Shown: positions 43,220-51,450 of the stretch, one piece after another
Layout: each line of letters opens with the position of its first letter
Numbering within the stretch: the stretch's first letter is position 1
NCBI GenBank assembly: GCA_017463375.1
Contig: JAFTPG010000037.1
Coordinates: forward strand, 1-64,000
Source of the DNA: Ruminococcus sp.
GTDB taxonomy: Bacteria; Bacillota; Clostridia; Oscillospirales; Ruminococcaceae
Direction of reading: 5' to 3'
Length of the DNA: 64,000 nt
Notes under the pieces: generated by a model
Databases searched by the model: none
The model's input: the letters and a program-made list of their open reading frames with translations, nothing else
Told to the model about the DNA's origin: nothing
Made by a program: the position numbers and the translations under genes

Positions 43220-45601
43220 ATGAATAAATATTTGAAAACTCTTGAGCTTGACAAGATTCTGGAAATGCTTGCCGGGCTCGCATCAAATGATGAAACACGA
43301 CGCATGGCTCTTGCGATAAAACCCGACAGCGACCTCGAGCGTGTGAGATATGAGACTCTCAAGACCTCGCAGGCTTTGAATCTGTCGGTACAGTTCGGAA
43401 CTCCGCCGTTTATCAATTTCAAGGATATAAGTACTCCCGCAGCACGAGCAAAATCGGGAGCTGTTATATCACTGCGGGATCTTCTGGATATTGCAGCAAT
43501 GCTCCGTCAGATAAAGGGGCTCTCCGACTGGTATGCTCACTGCGAGAATATTGAGACTGAGCTGAGTTATCTTTTCTCAAGACTAATGCCGAATGATTAC
43601 TTACTTGAAAAGCTGGAGCGCTCAATTATCTCAGAGGAAGAGATCGCTGACGCTGCCAGTTCCGAGCTTGCCGCAATCAGAAGAAAAATCAACCGTGCAG
43701 GAATGCAGCTCAGGGAAACACTCGACAAGATGGTGAAAAGCCAGTCTGTTCAGAAATGCCTTCAGGAGAGCAATGTTACTATCCGTGACGGCAGATTTGT
43801 TCTTCCGGTAAAAGCTGAGTACAGAGGTCAGATCAACGGTCTGATTCATGATACCTCTGCAACTGGTCAGACTATCTTCATCGAACCAATGGCAATCGTT
43901 GAGGCAAATAATGACATACGGATCCTCGAAGGCAAGGAACAGGAGGAAATTGAACGCATCATCCGTGAGCTTTGCAGCGAATGCGGGCAGTATGCGGATA
44001 TCCTTTGCGAGAATTATAAAGTCTGTGCAGAGCTGAATCTCTATTTTGCAAAAGCAAACCTTGCCGCAAAGCTTAATTGTTCGCTGCCTCATATTACGGA
44101 CGACGGAAGAATTGATCTGAAAAAGGCACGTCATCCGCTTATCGACAAGAACAAGGTCGTACCGATAAATCTTTCGCTCGGCGAGGAATATCAGTCACTT
44201 ATCATAACGGGACCCAATACAGGCGGTAAGACTGTCTCACTGAAAACCGCGGGACTTCTCAGCGCAATGACAATGTGCGGACTGCTTATTCCGTGCGCTG
44301 ACGGAAGCAGCATCTCCGTTTTTGATCATATTCTTGTGGATATCGGCGACAGCCAGAGTATTGAGCAGAACCTTTCTACTTTCTCTGCTCATACAAACAA
44401 GGTTATTGAAATTATTGAGCTAGCTGATGAAAGATCTCTTGTTCTTCTCGACGAGCTTGGTTCGGGAACAGATCCTGTTGAGGGTGCAGCTCTTGCAGTA
44501 TCAATCATCAAGCGTCTTATGGCTTCAGGAGCTAAGCTTATGGTGACAACGCATTACCAGGAGCTTAAAGTTTTTGCTATCGACAGTCCGAACGTCGAGA
44601 ATGCTTCCTGCGAGTTCGATATAGAAACTCTTCGCCCGACATATAAGCTTATAGTCGGTTCTCCCGGAAAATCTAACGCTTTTGCTATCTCCGAGAGCCT
44701 TGGAATGCCGTCGGATGTGATCGCCGATGCAAAATCAATGGTGAGCGATGCAAACAGCAGGCTGGAGGAGGTCATCGGAAAGCTAGAAGCTTCACGAATC
44801 GACCTTGAAAAACAAAAGGCGGAAATCGCTCGTCTGAAAGCTGAGGCTGAGGAAAATGCTCTGGCTCTCAGAAAAGAACGTGAGGAGCTTGAAAATGCTA
44901 AGGCGGATGAACTGGAAAAGGCAAGACTCCGTGCGATGAGTATTATCGAAGCAACAAAGGCGGAGTCAAATGAGCTTCTCGACGAGCTTGAAAAACTCCG
45001 TAAGGAAAAGGACAAAAAGGATTTCAGTTCTAATGTTTCAGGAATGAAATCCAGATCCAAACAGAGCTTCAATAAAATGTACGATACGGCAAATCCTGTT
45101 CAGAAACGCGAGCTTGACGATGAGTATGTTCTGCCGCGAAAGCTTCGCAGGGGAGATACCGTGTTCATTCCCGAACTCAATCGTAAGGGTATTATCTCTG
45201 GTGAGCCTGACGGCAGCGAATTTGTTTTCGTGCAGATGGGAATTATGAAAACTAAAATGAATATCTCAAAGCTACGTCTTGTAGAGTCAGAAAAGCCAAC
45301 AGCCCAGAAAAAGCCTGCAAAGAAGGTCGGAAGAGTCGGCGTAAAGGCTGAAAGACGAGGAAAAATGGAGCTTGATATCCGTGGCTGCGCCTGCGATGAC
45401 GGAGTTTATCAGATGGATTCATTTATTGATCAGGCAGTGATGTCAAATATCTCTGTAGTCTACATTATACACGGAAAAGGCACGGGACTCCTCAGAGACG
45501 CTGTCCATCGAAGACTGAAATCACATCCGTCAATCAAATCGTTCAGACTCGGAGTCTACGGTGAGGGCGAGGACGGAGTTACTGTTGCTGAGCTGAAATA
45601 G
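43220..45601 (+). CDS. mutS2: Endonuclease MutS2
   Basis: MutS2 is a MutS-family ATPase implicated in suppression of recombination and in rescue of collided ribosomes. The 793-residue protein has core and clamp regions, Walker A TGPNTGGKTVSLKTAG, Walker B LVLLDELGSGTDPVEGAALA, a long coiled coil (about residues 520-600, rich in EL, AE and KR) and a C-terminal Smr nuclease domain beginning MELDIRGCACDDG with HGKGTGLLRDAV. The ATG at 43220 has AGG nine bases upstream and is preferred to ATG 43214. Known context: it follows recO here as the end of the operon. Confidence 0.94.
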   Translation: MNKYLKTLELDKILEMLAGLASNDETRRMALAIKPDSDLERVRYETLKTSQALNLSVQFGTPPFINFKDISTPAARAKSGAVISLRDLLDIAAMLRQIKGLSDWYAHCENIETELSYLFSRLMPNDYLLEKLERSIISEEEIADAASSELAAIRRKINRAGMQLRETLDKMVKSQSVQKCLQESNVTIRDGRFVLPVKAEYRGQINGLIHDTSATGQTIFIEPMAIVEANNDIRILEGKEQEEIERIIRELCSECGQYADILCENYKVCAELNLYFAKANLAAKLNCSLPHITDDGRIDLKKARHPLIDKNKVVPINLSLGEEYQSLIITGPNTGGKTVSLKTAGLLSAMTMCGLLIPCADGSSISVFDHILVDIGDSQSIEQNLSTFSAHTNKVIEIIELADERSLVLLDELGSGTDPVEGAALAVSIIKRLMASGAKLMVTTHYQELKVFAIDSPNVENASCEFDIETLRPTYKLIVGSPGKSNAFAISESLGMPSDVIADAKSMVSDANSRLEEVIGKLEASRIDLEKQKAEIARLKAEAEENALALRKEREELENAKADELEKARLRAMSIIEATKAESNELLDELEKLRKEKDKKDFSSNVSGMKSRSKQSFNKMYDTANPVQKRELDDEYVLPRKLRRGDTVFIPELNRKGIISGEPDGSEFVFVQMGIMKTKMNISKLRLVESEKPTAQKKPAKKVGRVGVKAERRGKMELDIRGCACDDGVYQMDSFIDQAVMSNISVVYIIHGKGTGLLRDAVHRRLKSHPSIKSFRLGVYGEGEDGVTVAELK

Positions 45602-45671
45602 GCTGCTCATTTCCTTAAAATGTGATATAATATTTAATATACCATGTTAGAATAGAAAGTTTGGATTTAAC

Positions 45672-47582
45672 ATGAAGTTACGAAAAACTATTGCCGTTGT
45701 AGCAGCGGATGTCTTTAATGAATACATCAATAAAATTTTAATGGGTATTTCTGAGCAGGCAAATGCTCTGGGTTACGATATCAATGTATTTATGATGACA
45801 TTCAATAATACGGGAAGCTCTTTGCTGCAAGTCGGCGAGGAAAATATCTACTCTCTTATGAACCGTGACGCTATTGACGGTGCTGTCTTTATCTGCGGAA
45901 ATATTGCAAGCGCTCCTCTTGTGGAGAAATTGAAAAAGCGGCTTTCAGAGCTGGATATTCCATTGGTTTCCGTAGATTGTGAGACCGGAATCTGCGAAAA
46001 TATTAATGCTGAGGATACGGACCTTTTTGAAATGGTAACAGATCATCTGATCGAGTTTCACGGATGCCATGATATAATGTGCCTTACCGGATGGAAAGGA
46101 ATTCCTCAGGCAGAGTCGAGACTTGACGGCTATCTGAAATCAATGGAAAAGCACGGAATTACAGTTGAAGCTGAAAATATTGTCTATGGAGATTTCTGGA
46201 AAAATACAGCTAAGGAGCTTGCTGACGATTTTGCTGCCGGAATCCGGAAACTTCCCGATGCGATCGTCTGCGCCAACGATGTCATGGCAATCGCTTTGTG
46301 CAACTATCTGATAAGCGCAGGATTCAAAATTCCTGAAGACGTAAAAATTACAGGCTATGACGGTTCTCAGGACGCCCTTAACAATGTACCGTCGATAACA
46401 ACGCTTGCTCCACTTAATTACGAGCTTGGAGCAAGAGCGGTCTGTCGGCTCCATAAAAAAATTACGGGAATTGACGCCAATATTTTCCGTTCAGAGTCAA
46501 GAAGAATAATCACTGCCCACAGCTGCGGCTGCGGAGAGAATACTGAAGCATGGCATAGAACTCATGAAAGCTACATTAATAATATTGCAAAATATGACGC
46601 AATGTATCGTTCAAGCGGCATGACGGAGAATCTTCTTGAAGCCGAGAGTCTGGACGAGCTTCTTTCAAGAGTCAATAATTTCAGCTACCTGATAAACGGA
46701 CTCGATATCTATATGCTGTGTCTTTGTGAAAACTGGGATGACGTTGAGCATGAAAATGATGACGAGTATCTCCGTGATGGTTACTCCGAAAATATGGTGA
46801 TTAAAATGATCCGCCATCAGGAATGCTTCTATACTACTGACGAAATATTTAAATCATCAGAGATCGTTCCTCAGAAAATGTACGAGCTTATGGACAATGC
46901 TCCGACAACATATTTCATCCTCCCTATGCATTTCAAAGACAGATGCTTCGGCTACTCAATTTTCAGTTTTAATGATGTAAGTCATTCTCTGAGTACACTC
47001 TATGCAATGTGGTGCAGAAATGTTAACATTGCTCTGGAATTCATGCGTGTAAGAATCAAGCTCACCAGCATAAATCAGCGGATTTTTATCAGTTCGATCC
47101 GTGATACTCTCACCGGTGTATATAATCAAAAGGGCTTTAACAGACTCTCTGAAAAAATATTCAAAAGAGCAAAGAGCGAGCAAAAAAAGCTTCTGATTAT
47201 TGTGGCGGATCTGGATATGCTCAAACAAATCAACGATAATTATGGTCATATCGAGGGAGATAACGCTATAACTGTAGCGGCTGAGTGCCTCAATAAAAGC
47301 TGTCATAATAATGAGATCTGTGCGAGGATTCACGGAGATGAGTATACAATTATTGGCTGCCTTGACTATACTGATGAGATCGTTGAGAGCTATGTGCAGT
47401 ATATAAGAAGCTATCTGAAGCGATACAATGCGAATTCGGGTAAACCGTATAAGGTTGGAGTAAGTCTCGGAGTTTTTTGCGAGATTCCTGCCGCAGACGC
47501 TAAGTTCAGCGATTGCTTTGAAATAGCGGATAAACGTATGTATCAGAATAAATTTGAACGCAGAAAAATCAGAAAGGATTAG
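45672..47582 (+). CDS. LacI-type sensor domain fused to a GGDEF domain
   Basis: The 636-residue cytosolic protein (no membrane segment, no HTH) begins with a periplasmic-binding-protein-like domain of the LacI type: TIAVVAADVFNEYINKI, DGAVFICGN, ITGYDGSQDALNNVPSITTL (residues 1 to about 285). A middle region (about 300-450) resembles a GAF-like sensor linker. The C terminus is a GGDEF domain with ADLDMLKQINDNYGHIEGD intact, but the active-site loop is HGDEY (554-558) in place of GGDEF and no RxxD inhibitory site is evident. It may be a degenerate sensor or an active c-di-GMP synthase. It is monocistronic. Confidence 0.85.
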   Translation: MKLRKTIAVVAADVFNEYINKILMGISEQANALGYDINVFMMTFNNTGSSLLQVGEENIYSLMNRDAIDGAVFICGNIASAPLVEKLKKRLSELDIPLVSVDCETGICENINAEDTDLFEMVTDHLIEFHGCHDIMCLTGWKGIPQAESRLDGYLKSMEKHGITVEAENIVYGDFWKNTAKELADDFAAGIRKLPDAIVCANDVMAIALCNYLISAGFKIPEDVKITGYDGSQDALNNVPSITTLAPLNYELGARAVCRLHKKITGIDANIFRSESRRIITAHSCGCGENTEAWHRTHESYINNIAKYDAMYRSSGMTENLLEAESLDELLSRVNNFSYLINGLDIYMLCLCENWDDVEHENDDEYLRDGYSENMVIKMIRHQECFYTTDEIFKSSEIVPQKMYELMDNAPTTYFILPMHFKDRCFGYSIFSFNDVSHSLSTLYAMWCRNVNIALEFMRVRIKLTSINQRIFISSIRDTLTGVYNQKGFNRLSEKIFKRAKSEQKKLLIIVADLDMLKQINDNYGHIEGDNAITVAAECLNKSCHNNEICARIHGDEYTIIGCLDYTDEIVESYVQYIRSYLKRYNANSGKPYKVGVSLGVFCEIPAADAKFSDCFEIADKRMYQNKFERRKIRKD

Positions 47583-47632
47583 GCTGTACAGTCTGAGCCG
47601 GCTTTCCTGTAAGCCGGTGCGTCCTCTTTATA

Positions 47633-47947
47633 AAAAAGAGCCTTCGTAAGGCGACTGTCCATTAGAAGTATTATATGTATTAATCGGGTGAAACCTTTCT
47701 GAAGAAAGGTTCTCCCCCGAACCCCCTTCCAAAGACTTTTAATCTTAATTTCAGCCCCATAGGGTACACACCGGAAAAATATGTAATTTCCTGGTTGTCT
47801 TGGTGTGTACCCTATGGGGCTGAAATTAAAAACTAAAAAGTTTTAGGAAAGGAGTTTGAGGAAGAACCCTTTTTCAAAAGGGTTTTCCTCAATATTACAT
47901 GTATATACTTCTGTACGAGCAGTCGCCTTATGCCGAAGGCTCTTTTT
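47633..47947. repeat. Multi-hairpin repeat element, copy 3 (GGDEF-MFS)
   Basis: This is the largest copy, about 315 bp, in the gap between two convergent genes. The outer arms (47633-47657 and 47920-47947) give 25 pairs with one 3-base bulge, and their ends AAAAAGAGCC/GGCTCTTTTT would also serve as a bidirectional terminator. Inside, hairpin A (47684-47718) and hairpin C (47857-47891) match the other copies, but hairpin B is replaced by 28-base perfect arms (47745-47772 and 47802-47829) with a 29-base loop. Stem changes in A (TCGGG/CCCGA) and C (GAGGAAG/TTTCCTC) are compensated. A small unrelated hairpin lies at 47598-47617. Confidence 0.85.
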
Positions 47948-47970
47948 AATGTTAAGTTGTAATCATCCGA

Positions 47971-49065
47971 TCACCAGTAAGTGAAAACAAACCCTGCAAG
48001 CGGAGATAATACGATCATGATAACAGAGAAGCTGAACGATTCAACAGATGTAAGTGTTGCACGCTGTTCCGAGGGAAACATATTCTGTAAAAGAGCATTG
48101 GTACGCACCTGCAATGCGTCATCGCCGGCTGCTGCAAAGAATCCGCCCAGAGCCATTACCCAATACAGTGGTGAGTGCTCTGCCAGAAAACCCATCAGCA
48201 CCAGTGACGCCGATAGCATAAATACCCATTTGAAATGGAGACTCGGCAGTTTTAGTATCAGCTTTGAACCGACAATGCCGCCCATTTCCATAAACAGCAA
48301 CGCCAATCCTAGTCCCCATTCGGGTATGCCTTTTTCGGGAAGCTTTGCCTGCAGAAAAAACAACAGCAGAATATCAACCGCACCTACGAAGGAATTGCAG
48401 AGCATCAGACCTATTGCCTTGCGTACCTTTTTTATAAAGACAAAGCTCTCCCTGAAGCACATAATCAGCTTTCTGCCGAGCGAAGTCTCCTTGTTGTTCT
48501 GCGAGTTTACGGAATAAACCTCACGCAGAGAGAAAAGTATTAAAATCTGTATTACTCCTGTGACAAGGTCTGTGCTGTATGCAATTCTGTGCCCGATAGT
48601 AAGCGCAAAACCTGCACATAGCGTTGAGATACCGCTGCAAAGGCGATAGATTATCAACTGATTTGACTCATACCTTTCAAATTCGCTTTCCATTTTAGCA
48701 AGCTTTAGGGAGTCATAAGCCAGTGCGTCGCCTGAGCCGGATGAAAAGTTGTAGCTGAGCGCCATAAATGCGATTGACATGCACACCATAAAAAGGTTGC
48801 TTGAAAGTATCATTATCACGTTGCCAATCATCCGCATAATTGTGCTGACGATCAGCATTTTCTTTCTGCCGAACACGTCTGCAAGAACTCCTGATGGAAT
48901 CTCAAAGATAAGGCATGTAATGTGGAACACGGTTTCGGCAATGCCGATCTCAACAAGGCTGTAGCCTCTTGCAGCCAGAATAGCAACCCATGCGCCTGTC
49001 AGCGACAAGTTGCTAAGCACAGACGATGTGTATAATTTTGATAATTGCTTCTTAATTTTAAACAT
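47971..49065 (-). CDS. MFS drug-efflux-type transporter, probably truncated
   Basis: The 364-residue protein begins FKIKKQLSKLYTSSVLSNL and has the MFS signature GVLADVFGRKKML between TM2 and TM3. About ten or eleven membrane segments can be traced, against twelve in full-length members, and the protein stops just after the segment LSPLAGFVFTYW, at the TGA 24 bases before repeat copy 3. It probably exports an antibiotic or similar molecule; the substrate is unknown. A leader peptide and a hairpin that sequesters its Shine-Dalgarno (AAGGAG) precede it, as in inducible resistance genes. Its start is ATG 49065. Confidence 0.8.
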   Translation of the reverse strand: MFKIKKQLSKLYTSSVLSNLSLTGAWVAILAARGYSLVEIGIAETVFHITCLIFEIPSGVLADVFGRKKMLIVSTIMRMIGNVIMILSSNLFMVCMSIAFMALSYNFSSGSGDALAYDSLKLAKMESEFERYESNQLIIYRLCSGISTLCAGFALTIGHRIAYSTDLVTGVIQILILFSLREVYSVNSQNNKETSLGRKLIMCFRESFVFIKKVRKAIGLMLCNSFVGAVDILLLFFLQAKLPEKGIPEWGLGLALLFMEMGGIVGSKLILKLPSLHFKWVFMLSASLVLMGFLAEHSPLYWVMALGGFFAAAGDDALQVRTNALLQNMFPSEQRATLTSVESFSFSVIMIVLSPLAGFVFTYW

Positions 49066-49295
49066 AAAAAATCTCCTTAACTGAATTTAGTAATCGTTAA
49101 GAAGATAATGCGCAATCCTTATTTAATTTGCAAAAAACACCTCAGCCGTGGTCAGATTTGAGTATGTTTATGACAAACCAACTTAAAAAAGGGCGCACTA
49201 TCCCCGTAAAAGGGAAAAATGGAACCTTTTTGCAGTTGTACATTTGTCATTTTCCAAAACATAATCTTAACCTCTGACTTGATATTACTTGAATA
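49066..49295 (-). promoter_or_regulatory. Translational attenuator before the MFS gene
   Basis: Reading the minus strand, TCTTCTTAAC is followed 14 bases later by GTTAAGGAGA, which contains the MFS Shine-Dalgarno; the two pair over 10 bp with one U-G. Just upstream, GCGCATTATC pairs with GATAGTGCGC (10 bp, one G-U), which lies inside the leader ORF as codons for Asp-Ser-Ala. So a ribosome stalled in the leader could disturb the first stem and allow the second to change. Folding has not been computed. The promoter lies at 49302-49330. Confidence 0.7.
49152..49262 (-). CDS. Leader peptide of the MFS gene
   Basis: A 36-codon ORF on the minus strand begins ATG 49262, preceded by CAGAGG at usable distance, and ends at TGA 49152-49154. 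The product starts MFWKMTNVQLQKGSIF and continues with PFYGDSAPFFKLVCH; it is neither a signal peptide nor a known domain. Its codons 21-23 (GAT AGT GCG) form one strand of the attenuator stem. I recall that leaders of similar kind occur before antibiotic-inducible genes but could not search for matches. It is too short to be a general ORF by chance in this position and is treated as a regulatory peptide. Confidence 0.7.
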   Translation of the reverse strand: MFWKMTNVQLQKGSIFPFYGDSAPFFKLVCHKHTQI

Positions 49296-49301
49296 CATTT
49301 T

Positions 49302-49330
49302 ATTGTATCATAAATCAGAGTATTTGTCAA
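49302..49330 (-). promoter_or_regulatory. Promoter of the MFS gene
   Basis: On the minus strand TTGACA (49330-49325), 17 bases, TACAAT (49307-49302). It lies about 230 bases before the MFS start, which leaves room for the leader ORF and hairpins. Confidence 0.85.
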
Positions 49331-49417
49331 GAAGTAACGTTAAAATTCACTCACAGACAGCCGTAAGGGCTGCCTGAAGTTTGAAAATTGATTTCTGTGA
49401 TTTATGACAAGTACCTA

Positions 49418-49446
49418 TTGATTTTTCAGATGTAATGTGCTAAAAT
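49418..49446 (+). promoter_or_regulatory. Promoter of the phosphoglycerate mutase gene
   Basis: TTGATT (49418-49423), 17 bases, TAAAAT (49441-49446). A hairpin with one mismatch (49354-49376) lies upstream, between the two divergent promoters. Confidence 0.7.
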
Positions 49447-49479
49447 AGAAAAGTAAAATTATTCAAAGGAGATATGACA

Positions 49480-50691
49480 ATGAAATATCTTGTAATGCTA
49501 TGTGACGGTATGGCTGATTATCCTGTCGAGGCTCTTGGAGGCAAAACACCTCTTGAGGCTGCTTTTACTCCTGTTATGGACAAACTTGCCGAAACAGCGG
49601 ATGTAGGCCTTGTAAAAACAGTTGCCGACGGAATGAAGCCCGGAAGTGACGTTGCAAATCTTTCAGTACTCGGATACGATCCCGAGGTGTATTATACCGG
49701 ACGCTCACCCCTCGAAGCCGGAAGCATCGGAATTGATATGAAGAAAACCGATGTTTCTCTCAGATGTAATCTCGTAACGCTTACAGATGAGCCTGTTTAT
49801 GAGGACAAGACTATCCTTGACTATTGTGCGGACGATATTTCCACTGAGGAAGCTAAGGTTCTTATAGATTTTCTTGCTGAGAAGCTTAATAACGACGAGT
49901 TCAGCTTCTACAGCGGAGTAAGCTACAGACACTGCCTTATCTGGAACAACGGAACACTTGATATTGGTACAATGACTCCTCCTCATGACATTACAGGAAA
50001 GCCAATCAAGGAATATGTACCTGTTCACGAGAATGCAGCCAAGCTTTACGATCTCATGAAAAAGTCTTACGACCTTCTCAAGGATCATCCTGTGAACAAA
50101 GCAAGAGTGGAAAGAGGACAGCGCCCTGCAAACAGCATCTGGCTCTGGGGCGAGGGAGTCCGTGCGAATCTGGATGATTTCAAAGAGAAGTATGGTCTTT
50201 CAGGCTCAATGATTTCTGCTGTTGATCTGCTTAAAGGAATCGGAAAATTCTCCAATATGGCAGTTGTCAGCGTAGAGGGAGCAACAGGCTACATTGATAC
50301 AAACTTCGAGGGCAAGGCAAATGCTGCAATTGAAGAATTTAAAAGAGGGCAGGACTTCGTTTACATACACGTTGAAGCTCCAGATGAGTGCGGACACAGA
50401 AACGAGATGGAAAACAAGGTAAAGTCCATAGAACTTATCGACAAGCTGATTCTCGGACCTGTAGTTGAAGAGCTCAAGAAAATTGATGATTTCAAGGTTC
50501 TTGTAACACCTGACCATCCGACACCTCTTTGTCTCAAGACACACACAAATGATGCTGTACCGTTTATGATTTATAACAGTACAAAGTCTAAAGAAGGCGT
50601 GAAAAACGGCTTCAGTGAAAAAACTGCGGAAAGCACAGGGCTTTATATTGACCGTGGATTTACAATGATGAAGAGATTTATTGAAGACTAA
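49480..50691 (+). CDS. apgM: Cofactor-independent phosphoglycerate mutase, archaeal type
   Basis: The 403-residue enzyme interconverts 3- and 2-phosphoglycerate in glycolysis with two metal ions. Family marks are the start YLVMLCDGMADYP, the metal and nucleophile region PGSDVANLSVLGYDP, the middle RPANSIWLWGEG, and the late VTPDHPTPLCLKTHTNDAVPF. It differs from the 510-residue GpmI type and is closer to archaeal ApgM; some relatives act instead as phosphonopyruvate- or homoserine-kinase-like enzymes, so the role is a strong inference. ATG 49480 is spaced well from AAGGAG; the ATG at 49474 is too close. Confidence 0.88.
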   Translation: MKYLVMLCDGMADYPVEALGGKTPLEAAFTPVMDKLAETADVGLVKTVADGMKPGSDVANLSVLGYDPEVYYTGRSPLEAGSIGIDMKKTDVSLRCNLVTLTDEPVYEDKTILDYCADDISTEEAKVLIDFLAEKLNNDEFSFYSGVSYRHCLIWNNGTLDIGTMTPPHDITGKPIKEYVPVHENAAKLYDLMKKSYDLLKDHPVNKARVERGQRPANSIWLWGEGVRANLDDFKEKYGLSGSMISAVDLLKGIGKFSNMAVVSVEGATGYIDTNFEGKANAAIEEFKRGQDFVYIHVEAPDECGHRNEMENKVKSIELIDKLILGPVVEELKKIDDFKVLVTPDHPTPLCLKTHTNDAVPFMIYNSTKSKEGVKNGFSEKTAESTGLYIDRGFTMMKRFIED

Positions 50692-50705
50692 TGCAATACA
50701 AAAAT

Positions 50706-50733
50706 GGGCAGCCATGTTGAGTGGCTGCCCTTT
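50706..50733. terminator. Bidirectional terminator between apgM and the vanZ-like gene
   Basis: GGGCAGCCA (50706-50714) pairs with TGGCTGCCC (50722-50730), followed by TTT on the plus strand and ATTTTT on the minus strand. Confidence 0.85.
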
Positions 50734-50738
50734 GTACA

Positions 50739-51251
50739 TTATGTATTTATCTTATTTTTTCTTTTTCTAATGAAGTATGAGCAGATATTCATGAATACAA
50801 TAGAAATAAGTATCCCTGTAATGCTTCCGGCAGTATCTATGAGCACATCTGTGAAACGACAGCTCCGTTCCGGAACAAAATACTGATGCAACTCATCGGA
50901 ACAAGCATAGGCAAAACAGATAAGCAGTACTGCTCCTGAGAAAGCTGTGATGAGTTTTCGCCTTCCGAATGCACATGATACGCAGAAGCCAAGAGCGGCA
51001 TAAATGGAAAAATGAGCAGTTTTTCGTATAATATGGTCAATTTCAGAAAGAACGCTTTCCTGTTTCTCATGGGAAAGTGAATCAAAATCATCGACAAATG
51101 TTTCTGCTGCTATCTGAGTAAACTCACCGCTCGTATCAGATGAAGCCTCTCCGTTCTCACAGGAGAAAAGGAATATAAGAATCATGCAGAGAATGCTCAG
51201 CAGAGAAAAAAGAATTCGGAAAGCAAGACTTCGGTTTAATCGGGATATCAT
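50739..51251 (-). CDS. VanZ-family membrane protein
   Basis: The 170-residue protein has an N-terminal membrane segment (LFSLLSILCMILIFLFS) and three more, with the VanZ core: DHIIRKTAHFSIYAALGF, ACSDELHQYFVPERSC and FTDVLIDTAGSITGI. VanZ-family proteins are linked with teicoplanin resistance in enterococci, but most members have no known role. The start at 51251 follows AAGGAGAATTT; a much longer in-frame upstream extension is AT-rich, lacks a ribosome site and was rejected. A promoter lies at 51285-51313. Confidence 0.9.
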   Translation of the reverse strand: MISRLNRSLAFRILFSLLSILCMILIFLFSCENGEASSDTSGEFTQIAAETFVDDFDSLSHEKQESVLSEIDHIIRKTAHFSIYAALGFCVSCAFGRRKLITAFSGAVLLICFAYACSDELHQYFVPERSCRFTDVLIDTAGSITGILISIVFMNICSYFIRKRKNKINT

Positions 51252-51284
51252 TGAAATTCTCCTTAAAATTGTATTGTAAATAAT

Positions 51285-51313
51285 ATTATACATAAAATCC
51301 TGGCTTATGTAAA
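51285..51313 (-). promoter_or_regulatory. Promoter of the vanZ-like gene
   Basis: On the minus strand TTTACA (51313-51308), 17 bases, TATAAT (51290-51285). Confidence 0.75.
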
Positions 51314-51366
51314 GAGAAAAGATGACAGCTTTTTTAGAATTTCGCATGAAAAATTTTGAAAATGCC

Positions 51367-51395
51367 TTGTAAGTCCTGAGAAAAAATGCTATAAT
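51367..51395 (+). promoter_or_regulatory. Promoter of the repeat-bearing membrane protein
   Basis: TTGTAA (51367-51372), 17 bases, TATAAT (51390-51395). Confidence 0.75.
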
Positions 51396-51450
51396 ATAGA
51401 AGTAAGTCCCGCATATCGGATTTTTATTTTCAATAAAACCGGAGGTAATA

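Noticed and set aside
47098..47619. Possible CRISPR-like or tandem repeat structure around the GGDEF end
   Set aside because: Only palindromes of the multi-hairpin element and one small hairpin are present; there are no regularly spaced direct repeats anywhere in the window.
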